A stretch of 64,000 nucleotides of DNA from Flavobacteriales bacterium (lineage in GTDB: Bacteria > Bacteroidota > Bacteroidia > Flavobacteriales_D > Parvicellaceae): the NCBI GenBank assembly GCA_020631555.1, contig JAHDGY010000005.1, positions 1 through 64,000 of the forward strand, in the 5' to 3' direction. The translations under genes and the position numbers were made by a program. Of the stretch, positions 48,105 through 55,922 are shown piece by piece. The first letter of the stretch is position 1; every line of letters starts with the position of its first letter. The notes below the pieces were generated by a model. That model had not been told where the DNA came from. It did no database searches and saw only the letters and a program-made list of their open reading frames with translations.

Positions 48105-48112
48105 TATCTTTG
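48105..48112 (+). promoter_or_regulatory. Putative -7 element (TATCTTTG) of guaA, near-leaderless
   Basis: TATCTTTG, followed by CAGC as in the rpsA promoter, lies only six bases before the guaA ATG at 48119. With the usual start about four bases after the element, the mRNA would begin at about 48116. A TTG at -33 is not seen. Confidence 0.5.
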
Positions 48113-48118
48113 CAGCTT

Positions 48119-49648
48119 ATGCAGAAGATGATTTTGATTCTTGATTTTGGATCTCAATATACGCAGCTGATAGCGCGCAGAGTGAGAGAGTTAAATGTGT
48201 ATTGTGAGATTTATCCATACAACAATATTCCGGAAATAGCTGAAAATTGTAGGGGAGTAATTCTGTCGGGAAGCCCATTTTCTGTCTTTGATAGCGAGGC
48301 TCCTCAGCCTGATTTGACGCATATCAAAGGGAAGTTACCTTTGCTTGGAGTATGTTACGGAGCGCAGTGGTTGGCTCAAAAGTTTGGAGGTGAGGTAATG
48401 GCCTCTAAAATTAGGGAATACGGTAGAGCAAATTTATCACATGTTGATAGTCAGAATCAATTGCTTCAAGGAGTTAAAGTTCGCTCGCAAGTTTGGATGT
48501 CGCATGGTGATACCATTGCAACAGTGCCTGGAGATTATCAGATAATTGCTAGTACAGACAATGTAAATATTGCAGGATATGCAGTGGCTAACGAAAGTAC
48601 TTTTGGAATCCAATTTCATCCGGAGGTTTATCATTCAGAGGACGGATCCAAATTGCTAGAAAACTTTGTGGTGAACATTTGTGGATGTAAGCAAGATTGG
48701 ACACCAGATTCTTTTGTTGATACTACCGTAGCGTCGTTGAAAAAACAACTAGGGGAGGATAAGGTTATTCTTGGTTTGTCAGGCGGAGTAGATTCTTCTG
48801 TAGCGGCGATGCTTTTGCACAAGGCCATTGGGTCAAATTTGCACTGCATTTTTGTAGATAATGGTTTGCTGAGAAAGGGCGAGTTCACTTCGGTTCTTGA
48901 TGGTTATCAAGGAATGGGACTGAATGTTCAAGGGGTGGACGCCAGTGCACGGTTTTACGATGCGCTGAAAGGAGTGGAAGATCCTGAGGCTAAAAGAAAA
49001 GCTATTGGTAAAGTGTTTGTCGATGTGTTTGACGAAGAATCAAAGAAGGTGGATGGTGCCAAATGGCTTGGTCAAGGAACAATCTATCCAGATGTTATAG
49101 AGTCTGTTTCTGTTAAAGGTCCATCAGCAACTATAAAGTCGCATCATAATGTCGGTGGATTGCCGGATTACATGTTGTTAAAGGTGGTAGAACCTTTACG
49201 CTCACTGTTTAAAGATGAGGTGCGCAGGGTTGGGGCTTCAATGGGCTTGCCAGATACTATTTTAGGAAGACATCCGTTTCCTGGGCCGGGGTTAGGAATA
49301 AGGATATTAGGAGAAGTCACAGTGGAAAAGGTACAGGTTTTGCAACAGGTGGATAAAATATTTATTGACGGGTTGAAAGCAAGTGGCTTATATAACGACG
49401 TATGGCAGGCAGGGGCAATCCTATTACCTGTTCAATCCGTGGGTGTTATGGGAGATGAAAGAACTTATGAAAATGCTGTAGCTTTGAGAGCGGTGACTTC
49501 AACTGATGGAATGACTGCCGACTGGTGTCATTTGCCTTATGAATTTTTAGCTCAAGTTTCAAATGATATAATAAATAAGGTGAAAGGAATTAATAGAGTA
49601 ACTTATGACATTAGTTCTAAGCCTCCAGCTACTATTGAGTGGGAATAA
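48119..49648 (+). CDS. guaA: GMP synthase (glutamine-hydrolysing)
   Basis: A 509-residue GuaA that aminates XMP to GMP using glutamine and ATP. The amidotransferase domain (1-190) shows [19 protein letters not shown], the nucleophile Cys in [17 protein letters not shown] and His/Glu in [12 protein letters not shown]. The synthetase domain has the P-loop [20 protein letters not shown] and [13 protein letters not shown], and the dimerisation domain ends [14 protein letters not shown] 48119 ([11 protein letters not shown]) matches the start of relatives better than an internal ATG at 48128 or an upstream TTG. The LysM protein gene follows three bases later. Confidence 0.96.
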   Translation: MQKMILILDFGSQYTQLIARRVRELNVYCEIYPYNNIPEIAENCRGVILSGSPFSVFDSEAPQPDLTHIKGKLPLLGVCYGAQWLAQKFGGEVMASKIREYGRANLSHVDSQNQLLQGVKVRSQVWMSHGDTIATVPGDYQIIASTDNVNIAGYAVANESTFGIQFHPEVYHSEDGSKLLENFVVNICGCKQDWTPDSFVDTTVASLKKQLGEDKVILGLSGGVDSSVAAMLLHKAIGSNLHCIFVDNGLLRKGEFTSVLDGYQGMGLNVQGVDASARFYDALKGVEDPEAKRKAIGKVFVDVFDEESKKVDGAKWLGQGTIYPDVIESVSVKGPSATIKSHHNVGGLPDYMLLKVVEPLRSLFKDEVRRVGASMGLPDTILGRHPFPGPGLGIRILGEVTVEKVQVLQQVDKIFIDGLKASGLYNDVWQAGAILLPVQSVGVMGDERTYENAVALRAVTSTDGMTADWCHLPYEFLAQVSNDIINKVKGINRVTYDISSKPPATIEWE

Positions 49649-49651
49649 ATA

Positions 49652-51661
49652 ATGCATAGAATCAGAATCATACTGTTGTTGCTGACACTTTTGACGTCTG
49701 GCTACTTATTTGGTCAGTCGGGCGATGTGCCAACTAAAAAGGTTTCAGGAAAGATTTTTCATGTTCACACCGTGAAAAAGGGTCAGACTTTGTATGGTAT
49801 CTCCAAAATGTACGATGTGACTATTAATGAAGTTTTGGAATCCAACCCTGGGAAAGATCAAGGATTAAGTATTGGAGATTCTCTACTAATTAAGGCTAAT
49901 GACAAGGTTACTGTCACGTCTGATGGAGGTGCAAGTGGGACATTGGAAACTGTTCAAAACAAGGTAAACCAACAGGTCGCAGTTTCTGACAGCACGTTGG
50001 ATTCCGCGTTTGTTAATATTCATTCAAAGCAAGAAGTTACTGATTCGGTTGCAAAGGACTATGTGTTGCACTCCGTTAAGGGGGGAGAGACTTTGTACAG
50101 CATTGCGAGGCTGTATAGCGTTGAGCCATCAACGTTGTTGGTTCTAAACAACCGGTTAGCTGATAAATTAAGTATTGGCGATCATGTTAAAATCCCAATT
50201 GAGGCATTTAAAAAAGCAACGGCTAACACGGATAAGGAGGTGATTCCAGAAAAGAGAATACCAGTAAATCCAATTGAAGGACCTGGGGACAGTATTATTC
50301 TTCATAGAGTAAAGCTAGGCGAGACTATTTATGGTTTGGCAAAGCAATACAATGTTAAGGAAGACGATATCGTTCGCGTGAATGATGGATTACCATTTGG
50401 ATTAAAATGGAGAATGAAGGTAAGAATTCCGCTAAAGCGCAAGTCTGTTAATGAGGAAATCAATGAAGCAAATACCGTTGATAGTGTATATGAGGAACCT
50501 GTTTCTGATGTTAGATTAATTGGACATCAATCTTCATTAAAAGGGTCTTACAATGTTGCAATTATGTTGCCGCTATTTCTGAAGGAGCAAGCAGACTTGA
50601 GCCGTAATTGTGATGCCGCCTGTCCCATGTACAAACGCACTGAAAAGGCAATGAATATGTATTTGGGCGCTATGTTGGCTATCGATTCAATGAGAAAGAG
50701 AGGCCTGTCTTTGCAAGTTTATGTTTATGACACACGCCATGATACCTCAGTTGTTTCAAAAATTCTTAAAAAATCGGAATTGGCCGGAATGGATTTGATT
50801 TTCGGACCTTTATACAGTAGAACTTTATTGCAGGTAGCTCGTTATGCTCAGCGCAAAGGAATTCGAATTGTTTCTCCAGTTGCCTTTAATAATAAGATTT
50901 TGTTTAAAAGAGATCTCGTAACGAAAATGTTTGCTTCTCGTCATACCCAACTTATGGGATTAGCAGACTACATTGCACGTCGACATGTTAAAGACAATAT
51001 TATGTTGTTTAGGAGTTCTGCCAAAAACGACAAGAAGATGAGCGATTTGATGGGGGAAGGAATTCAAAGCAAATTGGAACAATTCGGAGATAGTTCGTCC
51101 CATATAAAAATTCTGTCCTTGGCAACTGGAGTAAATGGCTTTATAAGTATTTCAAGTCAATTTACTGTGGAAAGGACTAATGTATTGGTAGTTCCGTCTG
51201 CTGACAGGGGATACGTAAGTAATTTTTTGACCAGGTTGAACTCTACTTATAACAGCAGTCCTATGTTTAGAAGCTGTGAATTTGTGGTTTATGGTTTGGA
51301 AGAATGGCTGCGTTTTGATAATATTGACGTCCATTACAAAGAGAAATTTAACGTTCACTTACCAACTTCTCAGCTTATCGATTATAGGCTTCCGGCATCC
51401 GTTGAGTTTATTAAGAGTTACAGAGCTAAGTTTCATACTGACCCTAGCAAACTTGCTTTTATGGCTTTTGATGTAATGTATTTTCATCTGAAAGGAATGC
51501 GGATAAATGGAACTAACTTTCAAAGAATATACTCTTCTGCCAGTGAACGTTCATTACAAACCACATTTTCCATCCGGCAAACAGGAGCAGGTAGTGGTTA
51601 TGAGAATAAGCACGTGGATGTAGTTCGGTACAATGAGTTCAACCTGGAGCGGGTCCGCTAG
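49652..51661 (+). CDS. LysM-repeat protein with a C-terminal periplasmic-binding-protein-like domain
   Basis: A 669-residue exported protein: signal peptide (core IILLLLTLLTSGYLFG), three LysM modules at about 36-80 (HTVKKGQTLYGISKMYDVTI), 130-175 (HSVKGGETLYSIARLYSVEP) and 215-262 (HRVKLGETIYGLAKQYNVKE), then a domain from about 300 with the type I periplasmic-binding fold (YNVAIMLPLFLKEQADLSRN, MDLIFGPLYSRTLLQVARYA, DKKMSDLMGEGIQSK). LysM binds peptidoglycan; the second part resembles amino-acid ABC-type receptors and LpoA-like regulators of wall synthases. A role in cell-wall sensing or remodelling is plausible. It follows guaA by three bases. Confidence 0.82.
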   Translation: MHRIRIILLLLTLLTSGYLFGQSGDVPTKKVSGKIFHVHTVKKGQTLYGISKMYDVTINEVLESNPGKDQGLSIGDSLLIKANDKVTVTSDGGASGTLETVQNKVNQQVAVSDSTLDSAFVNIHSKQEVTDSVAKDYVLHSVKGGETLYSIARLYSVEPSTLLVLNNRLADKLSIGDHVKIPIEAFKKATANTDKEVIPEKRIPVNPIEGPGDSIILHRVKLGETIYGLAKQYNVKEDDIVRVNDGLPFGLKWRMKVRIPLKRKSVNEEINEANTVDSVYEEPVSDVRLIGHQSSLKGSYNVAIMLPLFLKEQADLSRNCDAACPMYKRTEKAMNMYLGAMLAIDSMRKRGLSLQVYVYDTRHDTSVVSKILKKSELAGMDLIFGPLYSRTLLQVARYAQRKGIRIVSPVAFNNKILFKRDLVTKMFASRHTQLMGLADYIARRHVKDNIMLFRSSAKNDKKMSDLMGEGIQSKLEQFGDSSSHIKILSLATGVNGFISISSQFTVERTNVLVVPSADRGYVSNFLTRLNSTYNSSPMFRSCEFVVYGLEEWLRFDNIDVHYKEKFNVHLPTSQLIDYRLPASVEFIKSYRAKFHTDPSKLAFMAFDVMYFHLKGMRINGTNFQRIYSSASERSLQTTFSIRQTGAGSGYENKHVDVVRYNEFNLERVR

Positions 51662-51704
51662 GTAAATCCTGAGTTTTTACACAAAAATGCAAGACAATCA
51701 ATTA

Positions 51705-51938
51705 TTAATTGGCGGAAAGTGGGTCGTTTTCGTAGGGATACACCAGAAACTCTGGCCCCATATTCGGACTGTAGTTATAAGGCTGTGAGTGTTCCGTCGA
51801 AATAAGTAATGGTACAACAACTTCGATGGTCGATTCAACAGATTGCACACTTTGACCCTCTGTTCTGATATTTTTGTAAATCAGAACAGAGGCAGTGATG
51901 ATGGAAAAATATAGCAAGGTAATCATTACTCTATTCAT
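51705..51938 (-). CDS. Small exported or membrane-anchored protein of unknown function
   Basis: A 77-residue frame starting ATG at 51938 with an N-terminal hydrophobic helix (MITLLYFSIITASVLIYKN) and a short polar tail rich in Ser, Val and Pro. I do not recognise a family. Convergent with the LysM gene and 110 bases downstream of mdh on the same strand. The frame is plausible as a real small gene because of the clear membrane helix, but there is no other support. Confidence 0.4.
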   Translation of the reverse strand: MNRVMITLLYFSIITASVLIYKNIRTEGQSVQSVESTIEVVVPLLISTEHSQPYNYSPNMGPEFLVYPYENDPLSAN

Positions 51939-52078
51939 AATAATATTGCATCTATTTAAATAGCACAACAGAAAAGAGTTGTGGTTTATTGTGTCCTGAT
52001 CAAATATTTTTTCGAAAAACGAGACCAGGACACCAAACCAATAATATCATTAAACTAAACTGTTGCTCCAAAATTTGA

Positions 52079-53014
52079 TCAGGCGCTAATTGTTTCCAAA
52101 GCGGCGTTCATGTTCCGAACCGCTTCTGCACTTTTAGCCATAAGTTCTTTTTCTTTATCATTTAGATTGACGTTTACAATTTCCTCAACACCATTTTTTC
52201 CAATGATACAAGGAACTCCGACACAAATGTCGTTTAAGCCATACTCGCCTTCTAATAATACAGAGCACGGAATCATTCGTTTCTGATCGTTAAGAATACT
52301 GTCAACCAAATATGCTACGGATGCTCCAGGCGCATACCAGGCCGAAGTTCCAAGCATTCCCGTGAGCGTTTTTCCTCCAACCATGGTTGCAGCAGCTACT
52401 TCATCCAGTTTATCATTTGATACAAAGTTAGATACCGGTAAACCATTATATGTTGCTAATCTGGTAAGAGGAATCATCGTGGTATCACCATGTCCTCCGA
52501 TTACCATCCCATGAATATCATTTGCTGGTTTGTTTAAAGCTAGAGACAGGTAACACTTAAATCGCGAACTATCAAGAGCTCCGCCCATTCCAATAACGCG
52601 ATTTTTTGGCAGTCCGCTTTCCTTTAGTGCAAGGTATGTCATCGTATCCATTGGATTAGATACAATTACAATAATCGCATTTGGAGAGTGCTCAAGGATG
52701 TTATTGGTTACGGTTTTAACAATTCCAGCATTTACTCCAATAAGTTCTTCCCTAGTCATTCCAGGCTTTCGTGGTACTCCTGATGTGATTACTACGACGT
52801 CACTATCTTTTGTTTTAGAATAGTCGTTTGTGCTTCCAGAAATTCTAGTATTGAATCCTAAAGTTGTTGCAGTTTGCATCATATCCAGAGCTTTTCCCTC
52901 TGCATAATTTTCTTTGATGTCCACTAAAACAACTTCACTCGCGATTCTACGGTAAGCTATTGCGTCGGCGCTAGTTGCACCAACATTTCCGGCTCCGACT
53001 ACGGTAACTTTCAT
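52079..53014 (-). CDS. mdh: Malate dehydrogenase (lactate dehydrogenase-like type)
   Basis: A 311-residue NAD-dependent malate dehydrogenase of the TCA cycle. MKVTVVGAGNVGATSADAIA gives the Rossmann GxGxxG, Asp in VVLVDIKENYAEGKALDMMQ selects NAD, SGVPRKPGMTREEL carries substrate arginines, and the catalytic His is in MVIGGHGDTTMIPLTR. Length and start (ATG at 53014) match the family; a longer in-frame start at 53074 would add 20 unrelated residues and is rejected. Confidence 0.95.
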   Translation of the reverse strand: MKVTVVGAGNVGATSADAIAYRRIASEVVLVDIKENYAEGKALDMMQTATTLGFNTRISGSTNDYSKTKDSDVVVITSGVPRKPGMTREELIGVNAGIVKTVTNNILEHSPNAIIVIVSNPMDTMTYLALKESGLPKNRVIGMGGALDSSRFKCYLSLALNKPANDIHGMVIGGHGDTTMIPLTRLATYNGLPVSNFVSNDKLDEVAAATMVGGKTLTGMLGTSAWYAPGASVAYLVDSILNDQKRMIPCSVLLEGEYGLNDICVGVPCIIGKNGVEEIVNVNLNDKEKELMAKSAEAVRNMNAALETISA

Positions 53015-53223
53015 GCTTTTTTTTATTGAATTAATTAAAGGATCATAAAAATACGAAATAGGATTCATTTGCAATTCAGCTTTTATTCGGTCCGTTTACG
53101 AATTAATTATAGTTTTATACTCAGTAATTTCGCCCGAAAGCCTTAACTCATTAAGTCCATCAGGCAACCCATATATTGATTTACGTCTAATTACCGATTA
53201 AAACTGATTTGTCTGCTATAAAC

Positions 53224-53775
53224 ATGGATAGGATTATCGACGGGTGCATTCGTGGAGAACGACTGGCCCAGAAGAAGGTCTATGAGATGTTTTATAGCAA
53301 AATGATGGGGGTGTGTAAGCGATACACAACCGATGATGATGAGGCAAAAGACGTTTTACAGGAGAGTTTTATCAAGGTTTTTGAGAAAATTGGTCGATTT
53401 AGTAGAGAAGGATCTTTTGAAGGATGGGTTAGACGAATTGTTGTGAACACGGCAATTGATTTCATTCGAAAAAAGAAGAAGGAGGGAACTCGGGTGAGTG
53501 ATGTACAAATCGCGGATACAGAGCCTGATGATTTTGGAGAGGAAGTTGAAAGTAAATATGGCAACCTTGGGGTAAAGGATGTCGTTGAAGCAGTTAAACA
53601 ACTTTCTCCGGCTTACAGAGCAGTGTTTAATTTATACATTATGGAAAATTATACGCATGCGGAAATTGCTGAAGATCTGGATATAAGTGTAGGATCTTCT
53701 AAATCAAACCTGGCGAAAGCCAAAATGAATTTGAAGAAGATATTGAAACGGAGATTGATCAAAACCTATGAATAA
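53224..53775 (+). CDS. ECF-family RNA polymerase sigma-70 factor
   Basis: A 183-residue ECF sigma factor. Region 2 is DDDEAKDVLQESFIKVFEKI with FEGWVRRIVVNTAIDFIRKK, region 4 is VKQLSPAYRAVFNLYIMENY and HAEIAEDLDISVGSSKSNLA, containing the helix-turn-helix. Both regions and the linker are intact, unlike the second sigma gene at 28848-29340. The last eight bases overlap the next gene, a membrane-anchored PKD/CHU_C protein, which is therefore the likely regulator. ATG at 53224 is chosen; an upstream in-frame TTG at 53209 is weaker. Confidence 0.92.
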   Translation: MDRIIDGCIRGERLAQKKVYEMFYSKMMGVCKRYTTDDDEAKDVLQESFIKVFEKIGRFSREGSFEGWVRRIVVNTAIDFIRKKKKEGTRVSDVQIADTEPDDFGEEVESKYGNLGVKDVVEAVKQLSPAYRAVFNLYIMENYTHAEIAEDLDISVGSSKSNLAKAKMNLKKILKRRLIKTYE

Positions 53776-55078
53776 ATTAGATCCATTTGAGAAGTTGATG
53801 AAGGGAAAGCTTGATGGTTTTGAGGTTCCTTATAATGCCAGCCATTGGGATGAAATGTCATCCATATTAGACAGTCAAAAAGGGGGGCACTTCACGTCAT
53901 CTAAAATATGGCTTATCGGAGGCATTGTTGCGATCGCCGCTGCTACAGCATTTGTAGTATCATCTAATAATAGTGCGGAGCCGATTCAGTCCGGAACTCT
54001 TAGTATGATCGAAGAGGTACATCTTCCTAAGTCCGACTTGGAGAGAGCGGAAATTGAGGCGGTAACCAAGGTTGAAAGATTTGAAGAGTCTGTCTCGACA
54101 AACAATGAAGTAGAGCAGAAAAAGAGTGCTGAAGACCTTGTAGAGACGAAAGAAAATAATTCGGAAATAAATTCTGTCCTTGCTGAGGAGCAAGACGCCG
54201 TTGACGCTGTGAAGACCTTGGAAAATGAAGGAAATCATGATCTAGTGATGTCGAAGAATAATTCGCAGGATGATAAACAGCCAGAGCGACTAAAAATCAA
54301 ACCTTTTGCGGCGTTTAATATGCAAGTCACCCGGAATTGTGGTGAGTCGGTTGTAATGTTTAACGTTAAAGAACCCATTAAAGACGCAGAATATATTTGG
54401 AATTTTGGTGACGGTGAAACATCAACTGAGCGCAATCCGAAACATCATTTTGTGAATCCGGGCGAGTATAGAGTTAATTTGACGGCGAGGTCCAATTCGG
54501 ATCACTCAAGCTTGGAAAAATCTTCTGATCAAATTATTGTAGTGCTCGAATCGCCTGAAGTTAGTTTCGATTGGGACTTTGTTGGAGACCCTATGGAGGC
54601 AAGTTTGGTGAAATTAAAGGGACACAGTGATAATATAACCAAATGGACTTGGACGGTTTCTGATGGAAGAACGTTCTCAGGTCCTTCACCTGAAGTTAAG
54701 TTTACTAGAAAAGGCAATTACGAGGTTCGCTTAGTTGTTGAAAATGAAAATGGTTGTCAAGGCAGCGTGTCTAATGACATTGTAATCGATAAAGATTATA
54801 ATTTATTGGCTCCTACCGCTTTTACCCCAGATGGAGATGGACGAAACGATGAATTCATGCCTGTAGCATTGACCGTACTTCGTACCCAATTTGTGATGCG
54901 CGTATATGATAGGTCAACGTTGATTTTTGAAACATCTCAAGCCGACATGAAGTGGAATGGAATAAGTCAAAGAACCGGAAAGCAATGCCTTAACGGAGCC
55001 TACGTATGGTACGTGAAGACGGTTAATGATGTTGGGGACCAGGAAGAATATACCGGCACGGTAGTTTTAACAAGATAA
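53768..55078 (+). CDS. Putative anti-sigma-like membrane protein with PKD domains and a gliding-motility C-terminal domain
   Basis: A 436-residue protein. Residues 1-45 are cytoplasmic and resemble the short N-terminal region of Bacteroidota sigma-linked proteins (DPFEKLMKGKLDGFEVPYNA, SHWDEMSSIL). One membrane helix spans 47-64 (IWLIGGIVAIAAATAFVV). A long acidic linker (65-170) leads to a PKD domain (EYIWNFGDGETSTERNPKHH), a second PKD-like domain (WTWTVSDGRTFSGPSPEVKF), and a C-terminal CHU_C-type domain (LAPTAFTPDGDGRNDEFMPV ... LNGAYVWYVKTVND). Its start overlaps the sigma gene by eight bases, so it probably binds that sigma factor in the cytoplasm and senses something in the periplasm or at the surface (inference). 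CHU_C domains normally mark type IX secretion, which is odd with an uncleaved inner-membrane anchor. Confidence 0.75.
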   Translation: MNKLDPFEKLMKGKLDGFEVPYNASHWDEMSSILDSQKGGHFTSSKIWLIGGIVAIAAATAFVVSSNNSAEPIQSGTLSMIEEVHLPKSDLERAEIEAVTKVERFEESVSTNNEVEQKKSAEDLVETKENNSEINSVLAEEQDAVDAVKTLENEGNHDLVMSKNNSQDDKQPERLKIKPFAAFNMQVTRNCGESVVMFNVKEPIKDAEYIWNFGDGETSTERNPKHHFVNPGEYRVNLTARSNSDHSSLEKSSDQIIVVLESPEVSFDWDFVGDPMEASLVKLKGHSDNITKWTWTVSDGRTFSGPSPEVKFTRKGNYEVRLVVENENGCQGSVSNDIVIDKDYNLLAPTAFTPDGDGRNDEFMPVALTVLRTQFVMRVYDRSTLIFETSQADMKWNGISQRTGKQCLNGAYVWYVKTVNDVGDQEEYTGTVVLTR

Positions 55079-55316
55079 ATACACTATTTTTAGTAAAAAA
55101 GAAATCTTGAGTTACACCTTACTGCGTTGTGCAGCTAGGTGTTGGCCCAAGAACGTGTCTTACTGAAGTACTGGTGGACGCATTTGTGTAATTAATCTTA
55201 ACTGCCCATTCTTAGAATATTTCAAATAAATTTATCAACTACAACGAATTGAATTGAACAGCATATGTTTGGTTACAGGCTAATTAAGTTCATCCATTCC
55301 CCATTTTACCACCCAC

Positions 55317-55922
55317 TTGAAAGCTTATTTACTATTCGCCCTAATTTCAATTTTATCTGTTGATGCTCACGCGCAAACTCACTTTGTGGAGTTTTGTGTT
55401 TCAGAGTTGTTCAATGAACAGGATGCAGCGAAACTACAAAGTGCTTTAAAGGCACTTAAACTGGATCGAATTCGCGTTTCCCTTTCAGAGCGAAGAATAT
55501 TGGCTTACTCCTATAGTCAAATGGTTACTGAGCAAATAGTAGAAGCCTTAAAAGATATTGGGTTTTCAGCAAATTGTATTCATCTAGGAGTGCAATATAG
55601 AGATCCACACTATAACCTGTCTCAAGACGCTTGCAACCTTGCAACACGCTCTTCGGCATCAGGTAAGGAGTTTGTGCTTTTATTGTACGAGCCCGTATCG
55701 ATAATTCAAGCTGAAAAGTTGAATGATAAAATCGTTCATCAAGCTGAAAGCAAAAGATTGCAGACATCAGGAATTCGTTCAATAAAAGTTGATTTACAGA
55801 ACAAGAGAAGGTTGAGAGTTCATACAGATCCAGGCCTTAATAGGTCGCAACTAAAAACAATGTTGTATCGAGCCGCAAATGAACTGCGAGTAAAGGATAT
55901 TGCCGAATTCTATGTTCAATAA
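55317..55922 (+). CDS. Exported protein of unknown function with two ferredoxin-like (HMA-like) halves
   Basis: A 201-residue protein starting at TTG 55317 with a clear signal peptide (MKAYLLFALISILSVDAHA|QT). The body has two similar beta-alpha-beta halves: QTHFVEFCVSELFNEQDAAK with ILAYSYSQMVTEQIVEALKD, and EFVLLLYEPVSIIQAEKLND with SIKVDLQNKRRLRVHTDPGL, which look like heavy-metal-associated or ferredoxin-like folds but lack a CxxC metal site. No ATG in frame gives a signal peptide, so TTG is the best start. The stop overlaps the start of the giant SprB-repeat gene by 11 bases, suggesting a shared function in secretion or assembly of that adhesin. Confidence 0.6.
   Translation: MKAYLLFALISILSVDAHAQTHFVEFCVSELFNEQDAAKLQSALKALKLDRIRVSLSERRILAYSYSQMVTEQIVEALKDIGFSANCIHLGVQYRDPHYNLSQDACNLATRSSASGKEFVLLLYEPVSIIQAEKLNDKIVHQAESKRLQTSGIRSIKVDLQNKRRLRVHTDPGLNRSQLKTMLYRAANELRVKDIAEFYVQ

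Noticed and set aside
53015-53074. Longer N-terminus for malate dehydrogenase
   Set aside because: The extra 20 residues precede the Rossmann strand that starts all homologues at MKVTVVGAG; the ATG at 53014 fits.
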